Origin: Coriaria nepalensis
Lineage: Eukaryota; Streptophyta; Magnoliopsida; Cucurbitales; Coriariaceae
DNA: 64,000 nucleotides
Direction of reading: 5' to 3'
NCBI GenBank assembly: GCA_027186245.1
Contig: CP114484.1
Coordinates: 4,414,501-4,478,500 of the forward strand
In this document: positions 24,784-37,080 of the stretch, in pieces
How the letters are laid out: each line of letters begins with the position of its first letter
How positions within the stretch are numbered: the stretch's first letter is position 1
Notes under the pieces: model-generated
Told to the model about the DNA's origin: nothing
Seen by the model: the letters and a program-made list of their open reading frames with translations, nothing else
The model's database searches: none
Made by a program: the position numbers and the translations under genes

Positions 24784-26168
24784 GAGATCAGTTCGGGTGC
24801 CTGCGCACCCCCTGCCTGGCGTGCCTGCACAAATATTTGGACCATCCGATTAAATAAGATGGTCCAAATGCTTTTATTTAGTTTTTGTTTAGTTATTTAA
24901 TATAAATTTAATTTTTAGTATTACGTAATAATTACTTTGAACATGTATTTTATTTACGTGCACTCCAATAATTCTTAACTTTTATGAACATAAAAATATA
25001 TAAATTGTGAATTTTGAATTAAATCAAATTTATATTTTTTATTTCACTTTAATTTCATTTTTTTAATTATTGAATGAATTACCTAATTTTATTAAAACAT
25101 TCCCAGACTGATATTATAATGAACTTAAACTTGTTGGCAATTCGATATTATTAATATAAATTATTACATAAAATATAACCAGACCAACATTATTAATATA
25201 AATTTAACTTTTATAAATTCTAAATTTATTTTTTTAAATTTTATTTTTTAATTACTGAATGAATTGTGTAATTTAATTATACCTAAAATGATTTAAATTA
25301 ACATAATTTAACTAATAATTGGATTGAACATATATCATAATAAACTTATAATATGATGTAGAGTCGAAGGCCCCATCGACCCCATCAATAGAGCTTTTAT
25401 AACTGCTAGTTTATGCCTGTAGAGTCAAATGCCTTATCGACCCGTAGAGTCGAAGGCCTTATCGACCTTATTGACCTGTAGAGTCAAAGGCCACATCGAC
25501 CCTATCGACCTATATAATCAAATTACTCTACAGGTCAATGAAGCCTATAGGGCTTTCGACCCGTAGAGTAAACTAGCATTTATGAGTATGCTAGCATAAC
25601 TGCTAGTTACTCTACGAGTTAATGAGGTCGAAAGCCTATCATTTATCGATGGGGTCGTAGAGTAATTTAATTATATAGGTCGATAAGTCGATGAGATCGA
25701 TGTGGTCAATGGCTCGATGGGGTCGATAGGATCGATGAGGTTGATGGGGTCGATGAGGTCGATAGCTTGATGGGGTCATTAGGCTTGATGGTGTTGATGG
25801 CATTGATGGGGTCGATGGGGTCGATAGGGTCGATGGGTTGAGTCAGTTGCCTAATTTTATTAAAACATGCATATATCAACATCATAATGAACTTAAAATG
25901 AGATATTTATCTGAGATGCATAGACCGACATCTCATAAGTTCATTATAATGTCGATATGTATTCATGTTTTAATAAAATTAGACAACTTATTCAATAATT
26001 AAAAAATAAAATTAAAATGAAATAAAAAAATATAAATTTAATTTAATTCAAAATTCACAATTAATATTATACAACACAAAAATCATGTGAAAATATTTAA
26101 ATCGGATGATCTAAATACTTTATGTATACATAGACATTAGGAGATGTGCAGACACCCCAACCGATCTC
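24784..26168. mobile_element. Foldback / Mutator-like non-autonomous element with long inverted arms
   Basis: The left end reads GAGATCAGTTCGGGTGCCTG and the reverse complement of the right end reads GAGATCGGTTGGGGTGTCTG. Inverted similarity continues inwards for over 300 bp on each side (about 24784-25140 against about 25860-26168), including a matched segment around CATCCGATT and one with TTATTAAAACAT. Flanks are ACAATAATA (24775-24783) and ATAATAATA (26169-26177), 7 of 9 identical, fitting the 9-bp target duplications of Mutator-like elements. The centre is a minisatellite rather than a gene. No transposase was seen, so movement would have required a partner element. Class assignment is inferred from arm length and flanking repeat size. 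Confidence 0.68.
25364..25845. repeat. TCGATGGGG minisatellite with inverted halves
   Basis: From 25364 to about 25515 the unit reads mostly as GTAGAGTCGAAGGCC plus ATCGACCC; from about 25640 to 25845 it reads as GATGGGGTCGAT and variants, which is the reverse complement sense. The central part (about 25530-25640) includes paired ACTCTAC and CTAGTTACTC segments. The whole tract can fold on itself. Confidence 0.75.
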
Positions 26169-27810
26169 ATAATAATATTTGTATATTTTTTATATATCCA
26201 ATCAATTAATATATTAGATATTATATATATTTATGATTAATCGGTCTAATCAGAAATTTATCTTACACACTTCTCCAAAATAATGGATACTTTTTCATGC
26301 CATGCAATCTTATCCATCTGTGATCATTTTATGTATCACACTTTGTTATTATAAAAAGAAAAAAAAAAGGAACTAGATGAAATATAAAAAGTTGGTGAGC
26401 TGGAGCAATTCGTGTTGCCACATTTTCCATGTTTTTTAATAAAACAATTTTATATAGACTCGAGTTACTTTTACTGTTATCTTAATATCTCGATTTATTT
26501 TTATATAGAGATGGCTTATGATCAAGTGAAATATTAGAGGTGCGAATAATTAAATAAATGGCAGTTAAAATATAGTTGGCTCAAAATTAAAGAGAGAGAT
26601 TAGCTTAAAAATGAAGGCAGCATACAACATTTAAGAGATGATGTTTTCGTTCAACAACTTCATTTTGTTGGGATATTTCAATACAAGTACGCTCATGTAA
26701 GATACTGTTCTTAGAGAAATTTTTTTGAAGTTAATGAGAGAAAAATTCTTGCCAATTATCACTCAGAGTAGTTTTGATGGAAGTCGAGAATTGAGTTCTA
26801 ATGAGTGCAAAAAATATTCATTAGATAACGTATAGCTTCAAATTTATAATGAACAAGTAAATCCAAGTATATCGAAAAAAGTTATCAACAATAGTAAGAA
26901 ATAATGGTCACCATTTAAGGAAGCAGGCTTATATCCGCCTCAGATATTACAAAAAGTTTTATGGTAAGGGAACATGCTTTTATTAGGAGAATTTAGAAAA
27001 AGGAGACGAGTTTGCTTCGAATGAGCATAAATAACATAATCAGATAATTATTTAGAGACATAAATAACATCATGAATTAAAATTTGAGAAGGGTGACCTA
27101 AATAGAAGTTCCACAAGTTTGAATTTTGTCAGGAGTAGACTGAAAAAGTGGTAGAGAGATTTGGTGGGCCGGATTCGAAGACCTAGAGTCCATTATGCAT
27201 TTCACCGGCTCCAATCAGTCACTTTGACATGGGTTGTGAAAAAAACATTAAGTGAGGGAGAAAAACAAAAACAAAACGGGAAAGTTGTTAGGTTAATAGA
27301 AGTATAGATTATAAATTAAAATTAAAGGAGGGGGTGACAAAACTCATTTTTAAGAAGTAAAGTGGGGAAAAGGAAATAGTCTCTATCTCTTGCACGGGTA
27401 AGATAGAGCCCGCGGGAAGAGAGAGAGAGAGATGGGGTGAGGGAGACGCTGGAGGTCGAAGAAAGAATTACATGCAGTAAACATGGTGTGACGCGCCAAA
27501 ATTGATAATCCAAGCAACCAACAGAAGTGATTCAGAAGGGGAAGAGACATTACCTAAGAAATTGTTGGTGGGGTTCGAGCAGGATGTTGAATCAGCATTG
27601 GGCGGTTAGTGACAGAGTAGATCTGGAATGAAGTGGAGCTAACGTTGTGCAAGGTGTGGCAAAGCAGATCTGAGAGTTACTAGAGGACTTTTGGCGAGAT
27701 CTAAGCAGAGAGGTGAGGCATAGTGACGGCGGTTGCTAGGGCTGGGGGATTACCGAGGATTGAAGAGTGCATACATAGTTTTCGGCTAGGGGATATCTGA
27801 CGAGTTGCCA

Positions 27811-27852
27811 ACATCGATTATGGGTATGTCCCTCTTTCCCGCATTCACTACA
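27811..27852 (-). pseudogene. Intact gag zinc knuckle in the truncated copia copy
   Basis: The minus-strand translation is CSECGKEGHTHNRC, a complete C-x2-C-x4-H-x4-C knuckle. This binds nucleic acid in Gag proteins. The equivalent site in the larger copy near 50.57 kb has a stop and lacks the last Cys. Confidence 0.8.
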
Positions 27853-28574
27853 TTTGAAACTGTTTCTGTGAGTTGAGGGCTTGTGAACAGCCATGATTAT
27901 GGCCTTCGCAGGAAGAGAAAGGTGGAGGAGTCACTGCTTTTCTACTTTATAGAGAATGTAGAAAATTTTATTGATTGCGAGGAGGGGTTCAGTAGCCAAA
28001 ATTTGGCTCCGTAAGGTAGAATAGGATTCTTTCAAGCCTATGCGAAATTGATAGACTTATTTTTCAGATTCTCGTTATTGGTAGGTGGCAAGATCCCTGA
28101 CAGGCTGGAGGGATGCAAGTTCCTCCTTTAGTAATCAAGGATGGTTAGGTGAAGCTGGTTCAAGGGGTATAAATCGCGTTTAATTTGAAAAATGTGTGCT
28201 CGGTTTCCATGACCGAACCGAGATGCCAGGTCGCTCTATAGAGCAAAGGGGGTCTCATGAAAGTGTAGGGTACCGGCCAGGTTAGGTTCTATAGAATTTT
28301 AGAGCTAAGTAAATACTATATTCTTGGTCTAGTCTCATTACTTATAGTCAAGGTGACTCTTGTCGAGAGGAGAGAGGGATCCATCCACAAAATATAACTT
28401 ATTTTTCGTATTCAAAGCTCGAGTGATTGCTCGTAGCTATTGGGAAAAGTTGTCTACATTATGTTATTTAGAAACAAGTATTAGGTTTGGAGAATCAGAT
28501 GAGTAGAGATAATAAGAAGAGGTATGTGGTGCGGTGGTTTAAAATTTTTTAGACTCTGATATCATATAAAACTT

Positions 28575-28735
28575 TAAAATAGATAAAATCTGTATCTTAT
28601 TTTCTATTAATCTGTAATCACTAATTTATAATACAAGAAAAAAAGCATATAAGAAAATAACAAAGAATTAAGGAGAAATAAATTAGTATAATTATACAAA
28701 CAATCCTAAAGACCGATTATGTGCTAAATCTAACG
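28575..28735 (-). repeat. Degenerate 5' LTR of the truncated copia element
   Basis: Aligns by eye to the LTRs at 47033-47203 and 51375-51544, sharing the TTTAAAATAGATAAAAT stretch and the GAATTAA...GGAGAAATAA region. The adjoining ACTCTGATATCAT is a mutated primer-binding site. Confidence 0.6.
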
Positions 28736-30012
28736 GGCGACCGCATGAGTCATCCTTACCTCTGCCCAGATTTATATTACCAAACCTAATCATTTCATAA
28801 CTTTATAATTATTACAAGGTTAGAATATGAAGAATGAAAACAAAAGAGAGAGAGAGAGAGACGTGGAGAAAACGATTGTGATCAAAGTCGTCTTTGATCA
28901 ATATTGGGTCAAATAGTTTCATTATCATACCCTTTTGGTGAATATATATATATCGAATGATCTCTCTTATTTTCTTGTTGGATGTCCCAATTAGTGTCAC
29001 AAAATCGATGATCAACCATCATCGCGTACCCCGTGGACAGCCGCAGATCTTGAAAAATAAGGGAAAGTTATTGGAAAAGTGTTGGAAGTGCATGTGTTAG
29101 ATGCATGGTATAGATGATTGCAACTGCTCAGAAATTCCAAAAAATTTTCCTCACCTGGAAAAGGTTTTTCATATATACATATATAAAATGCACGTGCAAG
29201 GACACTAGAATGCCGACAATATAGTTAACGTCCAAGTGTCTCCACCTTAAATAATTTTCAGTACCATGCAAAGGCAAACACCGGTCATCTCCACACCCAC
29301 CTCAGTACGTGGCTCCGTTCGACCAACGCATATGGACAGCGCCGGCCACCGTCCATCCGTCCATCTTAACACCATATAGAGACTATGATATATGTAACGC
29401 ATATACATATATATTAATAGTCAATAGTCAATACCAATATGCATGGCAGAGTAAAAAAAAAGAAAAGTTTAGTAGAGGTAAAATAAAATATATAAAAATA
29501 ATAGTCAATATTTTGCCGTGCACTTGATATGAAATTCGTATACATATAATTTAGTACGTGGTTAGAGACATGATAGCCCCCATTTACTATTTTGTTAGTT
29601 TATCGTGAGATTAAAGTCGCTAGAATAATTAAGTTTTGTCTAAATCATAAGTCTAATATGTTACCCGCCGTTTGAGGGTAGATACTGAGAATTTTTGAAG
29701 GGAATTATATTTATGGAAAATCGATTTATTTCGATATATAAAAAATTATTATAATATAATAATATAAAAATAATATATATAATTAAGATAAAATGATTAT
29801 AAATATATATATATATTCACTTAATAATTTTTATAATTTAACAGTCATCAATTATATATATATATATATATTTTTTTTTTCATATGGAATAACATTGTAT
29901 TTATTCCTAAAGTGAGAAGTGTATAAAAATTAGAAACAAAAAAATTTATTATATAGACCGATTGTGCAGTAGCTTGGAACTAGTTTTGATTAAGTCTGGT
30001 GTCAAATCAAAT
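28736..30012. other. Intergenic, no gene recognised
   Basis: AT-rich with GA and (TA)n runs (about 28849-28860, 28945-28953, 29853-29870). No coding region is supported. Confidence 0.5.
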
Positions 30013-30020
30013 ATGTTTGG

Positions 30021-30461
30021 TAGGAGTGGTTAAAAGTATCACTGATACCAGTATTCAAGGAGATCGGTATCATTTCTATATAGTCGATATTAATATTGAT
30101 ATTGGTATCGAAACTATAAATTTATGTTCCGGTTTGGTACTCAGTATCAAATTTAATAAAAAAAATTTAGTACTTATTTTTTTAGAAATTATATTATTTA
30201 TTGTATTAATTACATATTAATTGAACAAAAAGAAAAATAATATCTTAATTTCAAATTTAATTTTTAGTTTAAAAAAATTTGTGTTAGTTTATATACATAT
30301 ATATATATATATATAACGGTACTGATATCAGAATTAAAATCGATTCTCATACCGAATTCTAATACTGATTCCGATATCAAAACCGATATCATTTTTTTTA
30401 AAATTTGTGGCCTAATCGACAGCAATACTCATATCAATATCAGGAAAACAGGCCACCCTTA
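30021..30461. mobile_element. Non-autonomous hAT-like element (441 bp)
   Basis: Left end TAGGAGTGGTTA and reverse-complemented right end TAAGGGTGGCCT are short hAT-type inverted termini. The flanks ATGTTTGG (30013-30020) and ATGTTCGG (30462-30469) are an 8-bp target duplication with one mismatch. Internal sequence is AT-rich with GGTATC/GATACC motifs near both ends and a (TA)n run near 30297-30315. There is no coding potential. Confidence 0.7.
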
Positions 30462-30829
30462 ATGTTCGGGTGAAAAATTGTTTGTGGTCAAATAAATGGC
30501 TGGTACACCCAATCAAACAACCTCATTTCAGATTTGGAAAAAAGCGATGGGTGAAATTTTTTTTTTTTTTTTTATCCTTATTGTAATTAAAAAAGTCTAA
30601 CAATCAATAACTAATATAATATATCTTGTTGTATCAAACCTTAATTTTAAAATTAAAATCATCTTCAACAAAAAATAAAAATAAAAATTAACTCCTTTAT
30701 TAACACACAGAAAAAAGAGAGATTTAATAAAACAAAAAAGGGTTAAGCTTAATAAAATATCATATTTGTTCTTAGTTCCTTTAATTTTTTGTGTTACACA
30801 CATTATCCTTAAATTTCGTTAAAGATAGA

Positions 30830-31770
30830 GCAATTCACCCGGCATTGGATCAAGCAAGACCACTAGGGGCATAGTAAGAATATAATAGAAGGAAACTGAA
30901 TCTATTGGTTGCTTCCCTACCGTCCTGGGGTACTCTCACTCAAGGGAGACTCTCAGTCTATCCCAACATCATCGTGTTCTATTTGCTCCCCGATCCTAAC
31001 CGAGCAAACCCTAGATGTTAAAGGTTTTTCAAATCAAAAGCGCATTCAAATAGATTTCCCTTATAAATTGAGTTGAGCTTAGCTCCGTTACCTATCCTTG
31101 GATGAGCAGATTCCGCTTCGGATGACTCTCTATATCATCTTCTTCAGGGCCCTTTTCCTATTCTACTTCTGAAATAGCGTCTGAAACTACGGATTTGACA
31201 GTGGATTCCGCGGAATCACCAACGTCTGTTTACTTGTACGAGCGAAGTCTTCACCCCGATCTCGATCCATATCCAGATCATCCAGTCAGTTCGTTCGTAA
31301 GCCCCCGTATCATCAATCCAGGTTCCAGGAAGACTCACTCGATTATGGAAATGACTTATATCTAGATATAGAAGGTAGACCTCGATCCTGCGATTGTTGG
31401 TGGTCTAACGTGCTAAATGCATGAATTAATGGCAGGGTTGGTGTGGCTACTTGTAGAGTATACCATACCTTAACTTAAGGGAAGGGGCTCTTGACCATCG
31501 AATGATAGATACCACAAAGTGGAATGTCAAGCTGTGAAAATCATTCAGAGAGGCTATGAGCTTCAATATTTTGGTTTCTTATTCCGTATCACGGTACTCT
31601 GCCAAAGGAAGGCAGGAATTAAGAGTTTCGCCTTTCTCAAATCAACGATGGAAATTTCTGCTCATCAAGGCGGGGTCTTCTTCTCCTCATCATAAACTTC
31701 AACTTCATCATACTTGCCACGAGCCTAACGCTGAGATATTCATTTGTATTAATTTCTTTAAGGATAGCTA
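30830..31770. other. Probable organellar DNA insertion (NUMT-like)
   Basis: About 940 bp with GC clearly above its AT-rich neighbours, abrupt edges, and the texture of plant mitochondrial intergenic DNA (mixed purine blocks, few homopolymers). It shows no plant nuclear gene, no transposon ends and only short interrupted frames. Identification is by composition and style, not by a match I can run. A captured fragment of another genome or an old host exon cluster is possible. Confidence 0.4.
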
Positions 31771-31846
31771 GCATCCCAATAATATCACTAAAAAATAAAT
31801 GAAAAGTAAGAGATAAGGAAGCTGAGAAATATCACATCATAGAAAA

Positions 31847-32074
31847 GTTTGAGAAACTTTACGAAAGGTTTCTAATCATTTTCATCTGATGGGATCCTAA
31901 ATTAATTATTTCTCCATAGACACACCCTCACACTTACCATATCTTGCTCAAGAGATGCACGTTTGAGAAACTTTACAAAAGGTTTCTAATCATTTTCATC
32001 TTATGGGATCCTAAATTAATTCTTTCTCCATAGACACACCCTCACACTTACCATATCTTCCTCAAGAGATGCAC
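31847..32074 (+). repeat. 114-bp tandem duplication
   Basis: Copies at 31847-31960 and 31961-32074, both starting GTTTGAGAAACTTTAC and ending GAGATGCAC, with about four differences. It lies just outside the truncated end of the copia relic. Confidence 0.85.
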
Positions 32075-32309
32075 TGGAGTAGTTATGGACTAAGCTTACT
32101 TCTATAATAAGAGTTTGCTATGGTAAGCTATTGGAGTAGCTATGGTAAATTTTAATTGGTGGACTTAGCTTAGTCTAAGACTACGTAAGTGACTCTCCTT
32201 CCTCAATATTATTCTTATCATCAACATCCTCTCCAAAACGAAACATGTATGTAGAATAATCTGCCTCAAGATATTCAAAAGTTTTTTCATAATTTTCAAC
32301 TATATCTAC

Positions 32310-35065
32310 CATCATTTATATGATCTCTTCAAGATAGTTATTTAGAAAAGTTGTCTTGACATCCATTTGCCATATCTCATAGTCTAAATTAGTGACTATG
32401 AATAAGAGAATGCGAAGAAACTTTAGCATGGTAATGGGAGAGAAATTCTCTTCATAATTAACCCATTTCTTTTGGGTATAGCCCTTTACTATAAATTGTG
32501 CCTTGAAATTCTCTACTTTCTCATCTACAACTCTTTTCTTCTTGAAGAACCATTTACATCTAATAGGTCTAACATTTTCAAGTAGATCTACAAGTTCCAG
32601 ACATAATTGGAATACATGGATTCTATTTCTTGGTTCATTGTATCTTATCATTTATCCTTGTTAGAATCATCTATTGCCTCTTTAAAAGTTAATGGATCAT
32701 TATGATTTGTGTTTGATACTAGAATATGTGTCTTGTGTTCATAACGAATGGATTATCTTAGAATCCTCCCACTACGACATGTTACTAAGGTGTTCTGATT
32801 AGGATCGGTGATCTTTTGATGTTGTCATTTATCAGATAGTGATTGAGATGGTCTGATTTGATCAGAATTCAATTCCTCTAGTATTACCTTACTACAACGT
32901 TTGTATAGTCATGTTCAAGAAAGGGTATATTTGTTTATATAAACACATTTTTCTCACCAGAACTATACAAATATCCTCCTCTTGTGCCAGGAGCATAGCC
33001 AACGAACATGTAAACTTCAAACAGGGAGTCCAATTTCCCAATCTTTAATTTCAGAAAATCTACTAGACACTGCCATATGCGAAAATGGCATAGACTATGT
33101 TTAGTGCCATTCCACAAATCTAAAAGCATCTTTTGTACGAACTTAGATGAAATTACATTCAAAATGTATGCCCTAGTTTGAAGTGCATATCCCCAGAATG
33201 TGAGAGTGGTAGGGATGAGTAGCTTAACATTGACCTAATCATATCTAATAAGATTATGTTTATCTTTTCTTCAACACCATTATGTTGTGGTGCTCCATGT
33301 GTTGTGAGTTGTGATAGAATACCATGTCTAATAAATAATCCTTGAATTCAAAATCAAGGTATTTACCTTCTCGATCTAATCAAAGTGTATTAAGTGATTT
33401 TCCTAATTACTTTTTAGCTTCTATTTAGAATTCTTTGAACTTTCCAAAAGTTTCAAATTTCTTTTGTATTAGGTATATGTATTCGTATATGGAATAATCA
33501 TCAATGAAGTTGTTGAAATATTCATAACATTCTCTTACTTGTACATTTATAGGACTGTAGACGTTGCTATGTACTAACTGAAGAGGTTCTTTAGCTCTTT
33601 AGCACTCTTTTCAGAGAAAAGTCTCTTAGTCATCTTTCCTTCTATACAAGATTCGCAAACTGGAAGAGTGCCAATAGTTAGCTCTCTTAAAAGACCATTC
33701 TTTTCTAAGTTGTTTATCCTATCAAGATTGATATGTTCTAACCTAAGATACCAAAGATACGTATTATTATTTTAAAAAACTTTTTAACGCTTGTTAGATT
33801 TATGATTTGCTACTTTGAATAATTCTTAAATAATTTAACGATCATAGAGTCCTTTAGTTTGTTTTACATAAAAAATATTGAAACCATTCTTAGAAATAAT
33901 AATCTCATTATTAATAAAAAGAAATATCAATATCTTATTCATGCAATATAGATAAAGAAATCAAATTTATGCAAAATTCAAGAATAAAATAAACATTATT
34001 TAAAATAAGATAATTATTGCTTAAAACTAAATAGACTAATCTTATTGCACCACTGCCAACTCTCATCGTCACCTCACCAATAGAAAGCTCCTTTGAAGAA
34101 CTAAGTATTTGAAAAGAAGAACATATATGATTAGTGGCTCCATAATCTATTATCAAAGATGACAAATTATCTTCTACTAAATAGGCTTCTAAAATAAATA
34201 AATCAAATTTACCATTATTTTTCTCCTTTCTTTTGAAGAGATACTTATTTTAATTTCTCTTCCAGTGGCCATCAACTCCGCAGTGGAAACACTTTCCCTT
34301 GAGTTCCTTTTTCTTAGAGTTGTCATTTTTCTTCTTCTCCTTGCCTTTAAGTGGCTTTTTGGCTTTCTTTTCCTTCTTGTCCTTACTATTAGTGTTCTTC
34401 CTCAGATTGTTCTTAGCATAAGAGGCAAACATCATTTGTTCATCAACATTTTCTTCACCCTCTTTGGACCTGACTTTATTAAGAGTCTCAAAATTCTACA
34501 ATTCATTCAACAGTTGAGTCATATTATACTGTAGCTTATACATAACATAGTTGGTAGTGAATGCACAAAAGCCAAGAAGAGTGACTCAAGTATGATGCTA
34601 ACTTAAGTATGCTCATCAATGGTAACTCTATGTATTTCCGCCTCATGTTTTATGTTGATCATGTTTAAAATATGATCTCTAATAGAAATATTTTTCTTCA
34701 TCTTGGCATTTATATAGGTTCCAATAGTCTCATGACGACTTTGGTCAAATTTTAAGCCCAAAAAAGGCTTAGAGAGACTCCAATATCTCATGTGCAGTCT
34801 CCACGTTTGTATGTTTCTTCTTAAGAACATCACTCATGCTCATCAACAAGTAGAATTTGACATTGTTATTGGATTGGATTCAATAGTCATATTTTTCCTG
34901 TACATTATAGATAATAGGTCATCGGGCTCTTTAAGATATTCCTCATTCAAGATAAATTTATGGTTCTCACAGATTAATACGATATTAAAGTTTGATTTCT
35001 ATCTCATGCAAAATTGTTACAAGTTAATTTGTATTCATCAAGTAAAGTAGTAACGGGGCTATTGA
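32310..35065 (-). mobile_element. Ty1/copia relic, 3' truncated (gag to reverse transcriptase)
   Basis: Minus-strand order from 35065 downwards: gag (about 35060-34440) with a Lys-rich stretch; a zinc knuckle CFHCGVDGHWKRN whose last Cys is a stop (34250-34290); protease with DYGATNH in place of the usual DSGATNH (34165-33935); integrase remnants (about 33850-33000) including a GYAPGTRGGY-like piece; and reverse transcriptase N-terminal part (32651-32316), with CKWFFKKK, a KARLVAKGY-type motif (FKAQFIVKGYTQ) and QMDVKTTFLN. The match stops after LEEII at about 32316, so the YVDD box, RNase H and 3' LTR are lost. No LTR was seen at the 5' side. Many stops and frameshifts. Confidence 0.88.
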
Positions 35066-37080
35066 TTGGACATGATTATTTCTGAAATTAAATAAAACAT
35101 TCATAATTCATTATAATTGAAATAAATATTAAAGTTTTGAAATAGTAAATATAATGTATGAATGCAACAAATAAAATACATGAAATTATTTATTATTAAA
35201 CTACGATAAGTTAATTCAACAATTAATATACCACTTTAGGATTGATAATATTAATTTCAAATTAATTTTAATACATTCTCAAATCTACAAGTAAAACTTG
35301 AGTGGCGGTGGAAATCTAAGGGTTTAATAAGTTTCATGCAAATAGGTGGAATGAGATCATTTGGTGGATTCCGTACCCGACATGCATGTCATGGACTTTA
35401 TTGATAATTACGGTCTTCTTAATTTGGATTTATATTATCATGAAGGTTGAAAAGATAGAAAAAAACCTCTTCTGGGCTCCGATGTGGGGTACCTACATAA
35501 ACCTACAAGAGGTGGAAAATAACAACAGATTGCAATTATTATGTAAAAGGCCTTAAGCATGTGACCTGCGGCTTACTGCAATCAGACATTTTTGGATATA
35601 TAAGGCCTAAGCATGTGACCGGCGGCTTACTGCAATCAGACATTTTTTTCATCTACATGATGCGTAGTTATATTATTGTACATCATATTTTACTATAATT
35701 ATAAATATCGTCTAAATCATAATATTTGTAATTAAGACAAGAATTTAGTTTGCTAAGTACCCATATATATACATACATATATATAAATTTCATCATCAAT
35801 TAAAGAAAAATCAGCTCCTCTTGCATTTGCCGGTCCACAAATGTCTACGTGGAAATTCTTCTAAACCCCGTTTATAGTACGGTTGCCGGTCCATAAAGCA
35901 CTTTCAAAATAGCTAAAATATTTTTTTAAAGTGTTTGTTTACATTTTTAATCACTTCTAATCTGTAGAGGCTGTATTTAGGATCTTAAATTATATTGACA
36001 TGAAATTGAAAATTTTGCATTTTTCAAAAAAATGATAAAACATATTTAAACCAGTGATTAAAAACTCCTTAATTATTAGTTAATTATATAAGGTTATTTT
36101 TGTCAACAGTAAAATTATAAATATTTTTAATTATTTTGATATGAACCATATAAAAATCTTACCATTACAATACTTCCATATTAATTTCAAGAGGGTTGTC
36201 TTAATAGTCAAGATTTAAGATTTTAAGTGTAATTTCTCTAGACATCTCGATTTGAAATTTATATAGTGCATTTTTTGAAGTCAATATCGAGTTAGTCTCA
36301 AAGAAGTAAATGTTTCACCTCAAATGTTCGCATTGATATGACATTAGCCAGCTGGGATTAATCAAATGTTACACTATACTTAACTCAATCAATCTAAATA
36401 TATCCGAATATGATAAAAATATATACTTAAAACTTTTTATTCTGAAGTACTTTAGGCTTACATATTACAAATGAGACCGTAGAAAGACAAATTCAAACTA
36501 ACTATTATACAAAATTTTCACATATTGAAAATTATCATTATTAGTATTGGCCAAAAAGAATATGTTTATTATTATATATAGACATTCAATTTATTATTCC
36601 ATCTCAACTTTGACGTTTATCTTTTGTTTATTTCATATTTTCTTATTTCATCAATTTACATTTCTCTTTTATACATTAACTTACGTATCATTTTATTTTT
36701 ACATTACTTTCTGTTACATCCAATTTTGTTGTTATTGTATAAGTTGGATGTAAATTTCATATTTACGAGCTGAATAAAAAAAAAAATTTGGGAAAACACA
36801 ATTAACTAGAAACAAATAATAGGCTCTCAAATAAAAAAAATAAAAAAAGATATAATTTCTTATTATATTATCTTACAATATAAGTGTAGGAAAAAGTACA
36901 ACTAATAAGTGGAGTTTAAATAGACAAGCAGAAAGAATATAGAAAGATCAAACTATCGTTAATACTATAGGATAATTAATGAAATAAATAATAACTCTTA
37001 AGGAAGAATTGCTTCTTATTGACCCGCTGATCCTCAAAGTTGAGGAGGTCAAGAGGGTCGGTTTGATGTAAATGTACTCA
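35066..37080. other. Intergenic, no gene recognised
   Basis: AT-rich spacer between two copia relics. It includes a 55-bp tandem duplication (35547-35601 and 35602 onward, starting AAGGCC). No coding region is supported. Confidence 0.5.

Larger units (their letters stand above)
26510..28735 (-). mobile_element. Truncated Ty1/copia element, same family as the one at 47-51.5 kb
   Basis: The sequence from 26510 follows the full element from about 49270 onwards for 2.2 kb, so it holds only the 5' half: LTR remnant, gag, protease and the start of integrase. Reverse transcriptase, RNase H and the 3' LTR are absent. The protease region is frameshifted and carries many stops. The gag zinc knuckle, in contrast, is intact (see separate entry). 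The truncation point near 26510 falls in the integrase region. Divergence from the full copy suggests an older insertion. Confidence 0.8.

Noticed and set aside
25364..25845. Repeat array resembling a CRISPR.
   Set aside because: Units are contiguous minisatellite copies without unique spacers, in an obvious plant nuclear region.
36547..36753. A 68-codon hydrophobic frame in AT-rich DNA.
   Set aside because: Low-complexity Phe/Tyr/Ile composition from T-rich sequence; no homologue pattern.
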